Assembly (NCBI RefSeq): GCF_030547245.1
Contig: NZ_JAUOQT010000004.1
Location: 253,001-317,000 of the forward strand
Direction: 5' to 3'
DNA: 64,000 nt
Source: Oceanihabitans sp. 2_MG-2023
Lineage (GTDB): Bacteria > Bacteroidota > Bacteroidia > Flavobacteriales > Flavobacteriaceae
This document shows, one piece after another, positions 44,536 to 52,749 of this stretch (its first letter is position 1; each line of letters opens with the position of its first letter). The notes under the pieces are model-generated. The model saw only the letters and a program-made list of their open reading frames with translations. It was not told the origin of the DNA and did no database searches. A program made the translations under genes and the position numbers.

Positions 44536-46303
44536 TAAAATAGTCATATATATTGGCATACTCGTAGTAGGTGTGTTATTGGGTTGGTTGCTTTTTGGTG
44601 GCTCATCAAAAGAAGGAACAGACCATAATCACGATGCGGTTGCAGCAACCAATCAAATGTGGACGTGTTCTATGCATCCACAAATTATGCAACCAGAACC
44701 AGGCGATTGTCCTATTTGTGGTATGGATTTAATTCCTGCTGATGGTGGAAGTGATGGTTTATTAGCAGACCAATTCAAATTGACTGAAAACGCAATGGCT
44801 TTAGCTAATATTCAAACATCTATTGTTGGTAAAGGCAATGTTGAAGGCAATACTATCAAATTATCTGGTAAAATTGCTGAAAACGAAGAAGCTAATGCAG
44901 TACAAGTCAGTTACTTTTCAGGTAGAATTGAACGCTTGAATGTGAGTTTTACAGGTGAAGAAGTTCGTAAAGGTCAATTATTGGCAACCATTTATTCACC
45001 AGAACTCTATGCAGCACAACAAGAATTAATTACAGCAGCATCTTTAAAAGAATCACAACCTGCTTTATACAAAGCAGTCCGTAATAAATTGAAATTATGG
45101 AAGCTCTCTGAAAATCAAGTCAATCAGATTGAAGAAACAGGGAAAGTAAAAGAAAACTTTCCTGTTTATGCAACCGTTTCGGGTACTGTTACAGAAAAAT
45201 TGGTAGAGCAAGGCGATTACATTAAACAAGGACAACCCTTACTTAAAATTGCTAATCTAAACACGGTTTGGGGAAATTTTGATGTGTATGAAAATCAGAT
45301 TGACCGCTTTAAAAAAGGACAGGAAGTGATGATAACAACCAATGCTTATCCTAATAAAGAGTTTAAAGGTAAAGTAGATTTCATTGACCCAGTTTTAAAC
45401 ACAAAAACAAGAACTGTAACCTTACGTGTTGTTTTAAACAATAAGGACGATGTATTTAAACCTGGGATGTTTGTAACCGCAAATATTGAAGGCAGTACAG
45501 CTAAAAATGACGAAGTATTAACAATTCCTGCATCTTCTGTGTTATGGACAGGTGAACGTTCTGTGGTGTACCTTAAAACAAATCCAGACCAACCTATTTT
45601 TGAAATGGTTGAAATTAAATTAGGCAATCAAATTGGTAATGAATATGAAGTTGTAGAAGGTATATTTGCTGGAAATGAAATAGTGACTAACGGAACATTT
45701 ACGGTTGATGCAGCTGCACAATTACAAGGCAAAAAGTCTATGATGAATAAAGAAGGTGGTAAAGTAATGACGGGACACGAAGGTCATTTAGGTATGGATA
45801 ACAATGCATCTAACAAAGAAAGTGACCACACTAATATGAATGAGCGTTTGAAAGTGTCAGCGAAATTTCAAGAGCAGTTAAAAGCTGTTTTCAATGCGTA
45901 TATCAATTTAAAAGATGCTTTAGTAAAAGAAGATTCAAAAAGTACTTCAGCAAACGCAACAACTTTATTAAATAAATTGAACAAAGTAGATATGAAATTG
46001 TTGTCAGATAATAAGGCGCATAACCATTGGATGTCATTAGAAGGCGAAATAAAATCTTCTGCAACCTCAATTTCTGAAACATCCGATATAAAATCACAAA
46101 GAGACCATTTTAAACATTTATCATCACATCTAATCAATGCTGTTCAACTATTTGGTGTCAATGAAAAGGTCTATGTAGAATTTTGTCCAATGTCAGATAA
46201 CAACAATGGTGCATATTGGTTGAGTAAAGAAGAAAAAGTAATCAATCCATACTTTGGCAGCGCCATGCTAACCTGTGGTGAAGTAAAACAAGTAATAGAA
46301 TAA
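44525..46303 (+). CDS. CusB-type adaptor with metal-binding and DUF3347 domains
   Basis: The 592-residue adaptor begins with one membrane segment. A heavy-metal-binding domain follows, WTCSMHPQIMQPEPGDCPICGMDLIP, the YHS-like CxMHP/CPxCxM module found on CusB and copper ATPases. The barrel-sandwich, helical hairpin and beta-barrel parts of a membrane fusion protein occupy about 80-410. A histidine/methionine-rich bridge (MTGHEGHLGMDNN) leads to a DUF3347 domain (about 445-592; FNAYINLKDALVKEDSKSTSA, VYVEFCPMSDNNNGAYWL). The extra domains add metal-binding sites for handing copper to the pump. Confidence 0.92.
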   Translation: MKNNKIVIYIGILVVGVLLGWLLFGGSSKEGTDHNHDAVAATNQMWTCSMHPQIMQPEPGDCPICGMDLIPADGGSDGLLADQFKLTENAMALANIQTSIVGKGNVEGNTIKLSGKIAENEEANAVQVSYFSGRIERLNVSFTGEEVRKGQLLATIYSPELYAAQQELITAASLKESQPALYKAVRNKLKLWKLSENQVNQIEETGKVKENFPVYATVSGTVTEKLVEQGDYIKQGQPLLKIANLNTVWGNFDVYENQIDRFKKGQEVMITTNAYPNKEFKGKVDFIDPVLNTKTRTVTLRVVLNNKDDVFKPGMFVTANIEGSTAKNDEVLTIPASSVLWTGERSVVYLKTNPDQPIFEMVEIKLGNQIGNEYEVVEGIFAGNEIVTNGTFTVDAAAQLQGKKSMMNKEGGKVMTGHEGHLGMDNNASNKESDHTNMNERLKVSAKFQEQLKAVFNAYINLKDALVKEDSKSTSANATTLLNKLNKVDMKLLSDNKAHNHWMSLEGEIKSSATSISETSDIKSQRDHFKHLSSHLINAVQLFGVNEKVYVEFCPMSDNNNGAYWLSKEEKVINPYFGSAMLTCGEVKQVIE

Positions 46304-46335
46304 AAAATCAAGTAATAACAATTAAATTTTAAACA

Positions 46336-46830
46336 ATGAATTTTTCAAAGAAAAATCACGAACACAAAAACAAAAATGTAATCGACGTGAGTAAAAAAGT
46401 AATTTTAAGTGTAGCTGTAATAGCAGCATTAGGTTTTACAAGTTGTAAAAACGAAACCAAAAAAGAAACAGAAACCACAACTACTGAAATGTCAAAAGAT
46501 ATGGCAATCACAGACCTGTCTTTTGGTGTAAGAGGAAATTGCGGAATGTGTAAAAACACTATCGAAAAAGCAGCTAACGGTGTTGAAGGTGTAGCAAGTG
46601 CTAATTGGGATGTCGATAAAAAGAAAATAGACGTTTCTTTTGATGATAGCAAAACCGATGCAATGGCAATCCATAAAGCAATAGCAACTTCAGGCTATGA
46701 TACCGAAAAAGTAGCAAGTAATGAAGAAGCATATAATGGTTTACCAAGTTGTTGTAAATACGACCACGAAATGATAATGAATCAATCTGGTGAAGAAGAA
46801 AGTGATGACCATTCAAATCACGACCATTAA
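46336..46830 (+). CDS. HMA-domain lipoprotein-like protein with His-rich tail
   Basis: The 164-residue protein has an N-terminal hydrophobic segment ending in ALGFTSCKN, a lipobox-like cysteine, although the preceding N-terminus is longer and more basic than usual. The HMA domain has GNCGMCKNTIEKA, with the CxxC loop. The tail holds CCKYDHEMIMNQ and SDDHSNHDH, further metal ligands. It is likely a periplasmic copper chaperone or scavenger anchored to a membrane. It is the last gene of the copper operon and a hairpin terminator follows 9 bases after its stop. Confidence 0.87.
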   Translation: MNFSKKNHEHKNKNVIDVSKKVILSVAVIAALGFTSCKNETKKETETTTTEMSKDMAITDLSFGVRGNCGMCKNTIEKAANGVEGVASANWDVDKKKIDVSFDDSKTDAMAIHKAIATSGYDTEKVASNEEAYNGLPSCCKYDHEMIMNQSGEEESDDHSNHDH

Positions 46831-46839
46831 ACAAAAATG

Positions 46840-46868
46840 AAAGAGTCTTTTTCGGAAGGCTCTTTTTT
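46840..46868 (+). terminator. Terminator of the copper operon
   Basis: AAAGAGTCTT pairs with AAGGCTCTTT around a short loop (TTTCGG), with one G-T pair, and is followed by a T-run. It lies directly after the HMA lipoprotein gene. Confidence 0.8.
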
Positions 46869-47108
46869 TATTCCCCACAACCCAAAACCCAGTTTTTTCG
46901 TACCTCAAAATCCTCTGTCTTTTGTGTTGTTCCGCACGCCAATACATAATTGGTTTTATGTCATAATTCTTGTAGCCAGCGCTATAATAGCACATTTCTT
47001 TTTTTATTTAAAAGTATCCATTTTAATAAATTGGTACAATAAAAAAGCAAAGAGCTATTGCCAACGCTAAAAACAACTATTCCGCCACAAAACCAATCCC
47101 AAGCTATG

Positions 47109-47253
47109 TTACATAATAGAAGTTATAGGAGCAAAAATCCTTTCAATGGTTGCCTACGGCGTTTTATTATATTTTCGTCGCTATAACTGCTATTATGTAA
47201 AATATCCACTCACCATCCGCACAAATCGGAACTAAAATTAAACTGTGGATATT
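47109..47253. repeat. Two contiguous inverted repeats
   Basis: The first stem pairs 47109-47128 with 47181-47200: TTACATAATAG-aa-GTTATAG against CTATAAC-tg-CTATTATGTAA, 18 paired bases with one internal mismatch bulge. Its loop holds GCC-tac-GGC. The second stem begins at the next base: AATATCCAC at 47201-47209 with GTGGATATT at 47245-47253, perfect over nine bases. Confidence 0.8.
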
Positions 47254-47305
47254 CACGAGTACATTAATTTAAAATAAAAATGAAACGAGCTAAATATCCG
47301 CTATT

Positions 47306-47707
47306 CCAACGCTCACATCCGAACTTCTAACTACATTTTCAACAAACATTAAACAGTCGAACATTCAAAGGGTAACGTTAATTTATTATAATATTCGTTA
47401 TCTCATTCAACTGCACAAAACCATCGTTAAGTCCAAGTATTCCTTACCTCAAGTCTTTGTTTGTTTCATTTCGTTAACAAATATTAATGTCCACTTTTCC
47501 CCACCACCCAAGAAATAGGATATAAAAAAATAGGTTTAGAATATGTAGTAATACGCCATAGCACATTACTTTTTATCGTGCCTCAAAAAGGCAATAAGCT
47601 ATTGTCTAAAAGTCCTGTATAAGTAGCTTGTTTAAATGCTGTTTTATCAAACAACTATTTAAAACGCTACATATACAAACGCTTCATCCAACGCTCAAAT
47701 ACGAACT
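47306..47707 (+). repeat. Dispersed CCAACGCTCA repeats
   Basis: CCAACGCTCAcATcCGAACT at 47306-47325 and CCAACGCTCAaATaCGAACT at 47688-47707 agree at 18 of 20 bases in the same orientation. A shorter copy, CCAACGCT, lies near 47060. They may be iteron-like protein-binding sites. Confidence 0.6.
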
Positions 47708-48040
47708 GAAACCTATTTTTTTAAGTGTTAATTCCCCAGAAAAGTTAAAAGTAAATTGAATCAAGTTTAAACCGATTTGAAATATTAAAATAAAAAAAAA
47801 TGGCAAATATATGTGGCTACCTCTGCCAACCGCACAAGGCTATAAAGGTCAAGCCCTACGGGTTTTGAATAAAACTTTTTTCAATACCCTTTTTCTTTTG
47901 ATTTAGACATTCAACTCAAAAAACTTTTATCCAAAAACCTTGACAGCCTTACCCACGCCACAACAACTACGGCTATCTTTTTTCTTTTCAAAAAAAATAA
48001 TGGCGCGAAGCGTAGCGAAGCAATTTTAAATTGGATAGCT

Positions 48041-48481
48041 ATGTCAACTTTTGAACTAAAAACACACCAAATCGGAAGAACCTACTCGAACCCTCATTTT
48101 TTCATTCTAAATAAAGGTCTAAACAGCGGAAAACCACTCTTAAAATCCTGTGCTAACTGTTTCGTTGTCACTACTACAACAGAAGAGGTAAAACACACAC
48201 TTTTTCACTTATCTATGATGTTGCAAATAGGCGGTTTTTACGCTTACTATTTAAAAGGTAGTGTTATTCCGTTTATTTCAATAGATGATTGTAGGAACAC
48301 TTTGAAAAACAGCTACAGCTCATTGTTTTATGATGCAATTCAGTTGCAAAAACATATTAATATTGTGTCAGCAATTAATAAAAAGGAAAAGGAGCTTCAT
48401 AAAATCATTTCAAAAATGGCAGATTTGAAAGTATCATATATTCAAAGTTTATTTTCTAAAATGCAAAAAGAAGCAATCTAA
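48041..48481 (+). CDS. Island protein of unknown function, 146 aa
   Basis: The protein begins MSTFELKTHQIGRTYSNPHFFILNKGLNSGKPL and contains SCANCFVV and YAYYLKGSVIPFISIDDCR. This pattern recalls a small family (I think DUF6943) found on Bacteroidota mobile elements, but I am not sure of that name. There is no signal peptide. The C-terminal 50 residues are helical and lysine-rich (INKKEKELHKIISKMADLKVSYIQ). It sits alone after the long non-coding region and 125 bases before the DUF6266 gene. A function in maintenance or transfer of the island is possible but not shown. Confidence 0.7.
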   Translation: MSTFELKTHQIGRTYSNPHFFILNKGLNSGKPLLKSCANCFVVTTTTEEVKHTLFHLSMMLQIGGFYAYYLKGSVIPFISIDDCRNTLKNSYSSLFYDAIQLQKHINIVSAINKKEKELHKIISKMADLKVSYIQSLFSKMQKEAI

Positions 48482-48606
48482 AGCAACAAAATCCATATCA
48501 AAAGAATAGCATAAAACTTGCCATATATTTCAGCGGAAGGTACAACTTCGTGTTAAGTCCGTACCAAGTCCGAAGAAAATTATGTTTCATTTAAATTATT
48601 TATGTT

Positions 48607-49248
48607 ATGGGTAAAATTGCTCAAGGTATTTTAGGAGGTCTTTCAGGTAAGGTTGGTAACGTTATCGGTGGAAGCTGGAAAGGAATTGATTACATTAGAA
48701 TTAAACCTTCAAGTGTAGCCAATCCAAGAACTGTTGGTCAAGTAAACCAAAGAACCAAGTTTACTGCCACTTTAGAATTTTTACAGGCTGTAAAGCCTTT
48801 TATTAAGTTAGGATATAAAGGGTTAGCTGTTAAGAAAACAGAATTTAATGCTGCAATGTCGTATGTATTGAATAATGCTATTACAGGTACTGAACCTAAC
48901 TTTGTTGTTGACTATCCGAACGCTTTAGTAAGTCGAGGAGGTTTATCTGGTGTGCTAAACCCAACGACTGATTTAGCAACTGCTGGAGAAGTAACGTTTG
49001 GTTGGGATGATAACTCTGCTGAAGGTAACGCAAATGCTACTGACAAGGCGATGTTATTGGTTTACAATCCTTCAAAAAAGGAATCCATTTCTTTACTTGA
49101 TGGAGCAGACAGAACAGTAGGTTCTCAAATTATTCCAATCCCAACAACTTATGCAGGAGATACAGTAGAGCTATTTATGGCTTTTATTTCTGCTGATGGT
49201 AGTCAAGTATCAAACAGTATTTATTTAGGCTCTGGTACAGCTAATTAA
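48607..49248 (+). CDS. DUF6266 family protein
   Basis: The 213-residue protein begins MGKIAQGILGGLSGKVGNVIGGSWKGIDYIR, the typical N-terminus of the DUF6266 family of Bacteroidota. A conserved NPRTVGQVNQRTKF and a C-terminal beta-rich domain (VTFGWDDNSAEGNANATDKAMLLVYNP) follow. The glycine-rich start and the Ig-like end give it a structural-protein look, and the family is often near mobile or prophage DNA, but no function is established. Its upstream region has two AAGTCCG direct repeats (48555-48561 and 48566-48572) within a CTTCG/CGAAG inverted pair. A strong terminator follows. It is the last gene of the island. Confidence 0.85.
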   Translation: MGKIAQGILGGLSGKVGNVIGGSWKGIDYIRIKPSSVANPRTVGQVNQRTKFTATLEFLQAVKPFIKLGYKGLAVKKTEFNAAMSYVLNNAITGTEPNFVVDYPNALVSRGGLSGVLNPTTDLATAGEVTFGWDDNSAEGNANATDKAMLLVYNPSKKESISLLDGADRTVGSQIIPIPTTYAGDTVELFMAFISADGSQVSNSIYLGSGTAN

Positions 49249-49269
49249 TGCTTGGTGTTTTTATTTGGA

Positions 49270-49296
49270 AACCGCTCTAATCGAGCGGTTTTTTTT
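49270..49296 (+). terminator. Intrinsic terminator after the DUF6266 gene
   Basis: AACCGCTC (49270-49277) pairs with GAGCGGTT (49283-49290) around a five-base loop and is followed by a run of T. It is the strongest hairpin of the right end and isolates the island from the attR junction. Confidence 0.92.
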
Positions 49297-49417
49297 ATGC
49301 TATATTTGTTGCTCTATTTATTAATAGTTGTTACTAATCTTCTCTTATTATCCATTTTTTGTATGCTATTTGTTGCCCAAATACGATAGTACCAATGAAT
49401 ACAAGGGTAGTTAAATA

Positions 49418-49433
49418 TTGTATCGGAAAGTAA
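49418..49433 (+). other. Right attachment site (attR core)
   Basis: TTGTATCGGAAAGTAA matches the mnmE 3' end at 14 of 16 bases and in frame encodes C-I-G-K-stop. The preceding bases also read as a degenerate extension of the same gene end (19 of 25 identical). Inside it, TTGTTGCCCA at 49370-49379 repeats a left-end box. The neighbouring HAD gene's stop codon begins at the next base, 49434. Confidence 0.85.
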
Positions 49434-50090
49434 TTAAAATAGACCTTTAATTTTATCAAAACGAATTTCATTAAAATCATTAATTACTTTATTCGCCAAA
49501 CTATAATCTTGATTTTTAGAATGTAGACTATTGTAACCAACACAATAAATTCCAGCATCAAAAGCTGCTTTAATACCGTTTGTTGAATCTTCAATCACCA
49601 TACATTCTTCTCTTTTAAAACCAGAAGCCTCTGCAGCTTTGATAAATATTTCAGGATGCGGTTTAGATGCTTTTAAATCTGCACCACTTAATTTAGCAAT
49701 GAAGTATTGGTCTAAGTCAAACTTTGAAAACACATTATTAATGGTTAGCATAGAAGCAGAAGAAGCAAGAACTAAGGTTAATTTATTGGCATGATAATCT
49801 TTAATTATATCATGAACACCATCTATTAATTTTAAGTTAGGATCATTAAAGAAAAGTGTTTTAAAATGCTGTCTTTTTCTTTTCACAAGTTCATTTGCAT
49901 TGGTAGCTAAATTAAAATGTGTGCACAGTTTTTTACATACATTTTTTGTAGATTGCCCTGTAAAGCTTTCATATAAACTAGTGTTAACTTCTAGATTATA
50001 ATCTTTAAACATATTGTGGTAGGCTTTATGATGTAATGGTTCTGTATCTACAATTACACCATCCATATCAAATAAAATTGCTTTTGGCAT
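49434..50090 (-). CDS. HAD-family hydrolase, beta-phosphoglucomutase-like
   Basis: The 218-residue protein has the HAD motifs in order. Motif I is FDMDGVIVDTEP, with the nucleophile D8 and the general acid D10. Motif II lies in LASSASM, motif III is the lysine in KASKPHPEIF, and motif IV is MVIEDSTNGIKAA. The helical cap after motif I and the DGV form place it with sugar-phosphate phosphatases or beta-phosphoglucomutases. The substrate is unknown. Its stop codon directly follows the right attachment site. Before the island arrived this gene would have faced mnmE tail to tail with almost no gap. Confidence 0.9.
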   Translation of the reverse strand: MPKAILFDMDGVIVDTEPLHHKAYHNMFKDYNLEVNTSLYESFTGQSTKNVCKKLCTHFNLATNANELVKRKRQHFKTLFFNDPNLKLIDGVHDIIKDYHANKLTLVLASSASMLTINNVFSKFDLDQYFIAKLSGADLKASKPHPEIFIKAAEASGFKREECMVIEDSTNGIKAAFDAGIYCVGYNSLHSKNQDYSLANKVINDFNEIRFDKIKGLF

Positions 50091-50179
50091 TGTTGCTTTT
50101 TTTTTTTACGAAGATAAGTTATAGAATATATTTTTTTCTCTGTATTAAATAGAATATTTTGCAAATACAATTTAATAAC

Positions 50180-50950
50180 ATGATCTACACCCTTCTTTTT
50201 ATAGTATTTGTAATTTTTGTATGCTATGCCTTTTATGTAATGAAACCTAAAAAAGTAGGAAAAGTACCAAAACATTGGCATGCTATTTTAATGCAAAATG
50301 TACTGTTTTATAAAAAGTTATCCCAAACTAAACAGGCGGTTTTTAGAAAACGAATGATGCTGTTTTTAAGTGAGATACATATAGAAGGAGTGCAAACAGA
50401 GATAGAAGAATTAGATAGAATATTAATTGCTTCTAGTGGTGTGATTCCTGTATTTGGATTTTCTAATTGGAGTTATAATAACTTATCAGGAATCCTAGTT
50501 TATCCAGATAGTTTTAATGCAGATTTACAGTTTTCGGATCGAGATGAAAATAAACGAATTCTTGGTATGGTTGGAACCGGCCGTTTTGAAAACCAAATGA
50601 TTCTTTCTAAAAAAGCAATTCGATTGGCTTTTAATAATAAAACCGATAAACACAATACACCAGTGCACGAGTTTGTACATTTATTAGATAAAATGGATGG
50701 GGAAACGGATGGCATTCCTGCGTTTTTTATTGGTAAAGAATATATTGCGCCTTGGTTAGCTTTAATGCATAAAGAAATGGAAGCTATTAATAAAGACGCA
50801 TCCGATATTAGAAAATATGGAGGAACAAGTGAAATTGAGTTTTTTGCTGTTGCTTCCGAGTATTTTTTTGAAAGACCAAAACTTTTTAAACAAAAACATC
50901 CAGATTTATATAGGATGCTTTCGGAATGTTTTCAGCAAACAAGTAATTAA
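50180..50950 (+). CDS. MtfA-like zinc peptidase (M90 family)
   Basis: The 256-residue product from ATG 50180 begins with a hydrophobic segment (MIYTLLFIVFVIFVCYAFYVM). The peptidase domain has the zinc motif HEFVHLLD and a downstream glutamate region (SEIEFFAVASEYFFERP), the arrangement of MtfA/M90 peptidases. E. coli MtfA is a cytosolic peptidase linked to glucose uptake control. This version is membrane-anchored at its N-terminus, as is common in Bacteroidota, so its target may differ. The stop overlaps by four bases with the end of the convergent histidine kinase gene. Confidence 0.9.
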   Translation: MIYTLLFIVFVIFVCYAFYVMKPKKVGKVPKHWHAILMQNVLFYKKLSQTKQAVFRKRMMLFLSEIHIEGVQTEIEELDRILIASSGVIPVFGFSNWSYNNLSGILVYPDSFNADLQFSDRDENKRILGMVGTGRFENQMILSKKAIRLAFNNKTDKHNTPVHEFVHLLDKMDGETDGIPAFFIGKEYIAPWLALMHKEMEAINKDASDIRKYGGTSEIEFFAVASEYFFERPKLFKQKHPDLYRMLSECFQQTSN

Positions 50951-52749
50951 ACTGCTGCAGGGATTGTAAAATAGAAAGTTGTTCCTATTCCTTCTTTAGA
51001 GGTAAGCCAAATCTTCCCGCCATGGGATTCTACAATCTTTTTACAATGTGCTAACCCAATTCCTGTACCTTCATATTTTTCTCGATTATGTAAGCGTTGA
51101 AAAATAGCAAAGATTCTATCTTGATAGTTTTCTGGAATACCAATACCATTATCCGTTACTGCAAATTGCCAATATTCCTGTACATCTTCTTCTTCTGTCT
51201 TAATGCAAGATATGGTTATGTTAGGAGTAGTGTTAGGATCTATAAATTTAATACCATTACTTATTAAATTTTGAAATAATAGGCGTATTTCGATATCAGA
51301 ACCAATAATAGTTGGTAGATTTTGTGTTGTTATTATAGCCTTAGATTTAGATATCATACTTCCTAAATCTGTTTTTATAGCTTCAATTAAATGCGTAGTA
51401 TTTATGGTATTATAAGCTTTTGTTTTTCCTAACCTAGAATATTCTAAAAGCGAATCAATTAGTGTTTTCATTCTTAAACTAGATTCATTAATAAAGTTTA
51501 AGCTCATTTTTCCATCTTCATCTAATTTATCTTCATATTCTTCTAAAAGCAAAACAATTAATCCAGATATGGTATTTAATGGTTCTTTAAGATCATGACT
51601 GGTAATGTAAGCAAACTGTTCTAGCTCTTTATTTTGTGAGGCTAATTCTTGCGTTTGTTTATAAATTACAGCATTTTTTTGTTTTAAACTTTTTAAGAAT
51701 TTTTTATTAGTAACGTACATTCTGTAAATACTGTAACAGGCAATAAGAGCTAATAAAACTAGTGCAACTAATAAGTAGTTAAATAATTTTAGTTTACTTA
51801 TTTGATTATTATTTTGTTTTAATACTGCTTTCTTTTTTTCGATATCTTGAAGTTGCGTAGCAAGAAAATCATTTTGAATTTTAATTTTTTCGTTACTTTT
51901 TCTTATTGTTTCAGTTTGAGCTTTTAATGTGTCTAATTGTGAATTTATTATTTGCTCTAGTTGATTTTCAATAGCAACTTTATCTTCTAATTTTTTATTC
52001 TGTAATTGATTGTCTTTGTTTAATTGATTTATCCAATTTTCCTGATCGCTTAATTTGCTAGAAATAGTATCGATTACATTTTCTTTATCTAGAATTTCCT
52101 TTTCACTATTTTTAATGATTTCTTCTTGTAATGCAGATGTGTCTTTAGTTTTATTTAAATTTTTATTGACATCTTGATATAGTATTTTCCATTTTTCGGA
52201 AGAAGTTATAGCGTTATTAATTAGGCTTTCTGCTAAAATAAATCCTTCTTGTTCTAGACTGTTTTCGTTTATTTCATATTCAAAAGAATTACCAGCATTA
52301 ACCATGTTAATCATGGATACGTGGTACTTATAATCTTCAGTAATAAGTAAAATGTTTTTGGAGGCAATTTTGTTTAAAACGTGGTTAATGTCATAGTTGT
52401 AAATATTATTAACATATAGAACTTGAATATTTCTTATATCTTCTACAGTATTAAAATTAACAACTTTTACGGGTTTATTAAAGATTCTTCTTTTTAAGGC
52501 GAGAGATTTTAGGTCAATAATCGTTCTGTCTGGACCAAGAACTCCAATATTAAATTGATTAAGCGCTTCTAGATTAGACCAACTTACTTGTTGTGTAAAA
52601 TTAAATATAAAAATACTACGTTGTAGTCGTTTAATTTCTTCATTATTAGCCTCTTGAGATTGCGCGGAAATTTGAAAAAGAAAGCAAACTAGTAAAAAGG
52701 CAAATATAGATTTAGAATTTAAACTAAATTTAGGAGTATTTATTATCAT
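50947..52749 (-). CDS. Membrane histidine kinase with YfiR-like (DUF4154) sensor
   Basis: The 600-residue protein has a signal peptide (residues 1-30) and a periplasmic YfiR-like domain at about 40-180. That domain contains IFIFNFTQQVSWSN, IGVLGP and ILLITEDY, the usual form in which YfiR proteins report cell-envelope or redox state. A long coiled coil (about 190-315) and one membrane helix follow. The HisKA domain has the phospho-accepting histidine in ITSHDLKEPLNTI, and the ATPase domain has NLISNGIKF, DNGIGIP and GTGIGLAHCKKI. It is the PhyB/cph1-like HisKA type found with single receiver proteins. It overlaps the preceding TonB receptor by four bases. Confidence 0.9.
   Translation of the reverse strand: MIINTPKFSLNSKSIFAFLLVCFLFQISAQSQEANNEEIKRLQRSIFIFNFTQQVSWSNLEALNQFNIGVLGPDRTIIDLKSLALKRRIFNKPVKVVNFNTVEDIRNIQVLYVNNIYNYDINHVLNKIASKNILLITEDYKYHVSMINMVNAGNSFEYEINENSLEQEGFILAESLINNAITSSEKWKILYQDVNKNLNKTKDTSALQEEIIKNSEKEILDKENVIDTISSKLSDQENWINQLNKDNQLQNKKLEDKVAIENQLEQIINSQLDTLKAQTETIRKSNEKIKIQNDFLATQLQDIEKKKAVLKQNNNQISKLKLFNYLLVALVLLALIACYSIYRMYVTNKKFLKSLKQKNAVIYKQTQELASQNKELEQFAYITSHDLKEPLNTISGLIVLLLEEYEDKLDEDGKMSLNFINESSLRMKTLIDSLLEYSRLGKTKAYNTINTTHLIEAIKTDLGSMISKSKAIITTQNLPTIIGSDIEIRLLFQNLISNGIKFIDPNTTPNITISCIKTEEEDVQEYWQFAVTDNGIGIPENYQDRIFAIFQRLHNREKYEGTGIGLAHCKKIVESHGGKIWLTSKEGIGTTFYFTIPAAV

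Larger units (their letters stand above)
46869..48040. other. Non-coding, structured region of about 1.2 kb
   Basis: No convincing gene is found in this stretch on either strand. It contains two contiguous long inverted repeats (47109-47253), three CCAACGCT repeats, a TAACG/CGTTA pair near 47375-47405, a GCC-CTAC-GGG hairpin near 47852-47864 within a locally GC-richer segment, and GCGAAGC-gta-GCGAAGC just before the next gene. A transfer or replication origin, a structured RNA, or decayed genes are the main options. Confidence 0.6.
16509..49433. mobile_element. Integrated genomic island at the 3' end of mnmE (about 32.9 kb)
   Basis: The island is bounded by near-identical 16-base copies of the mnmE 3' end. 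A tyrosine integrase lies 0.6 kb inside the left end and related short repeats occur at both ends. The content is accessory throughout: recombination and replication genes, a restriction/Argonaute operon, two metal-efflux operons and unknown genes. The 3' end of trmE/mnmE is an established integration site (Salmonella genomic island 1 is the classic case, with an 18-base repeat covering the same codons). No relaxase, coupling protein or tra genes are visible, so it is best described as an integrative, possibly mobilizable, element. Confidence 0.88.

Noticed and set aside
46837-47070. A 77-codon frame after the copper operon
   Set aside because: It begins inside the terminator hairpin, lacks any family likeness and has an odd composition; it is more likely chance in the non-coding region.
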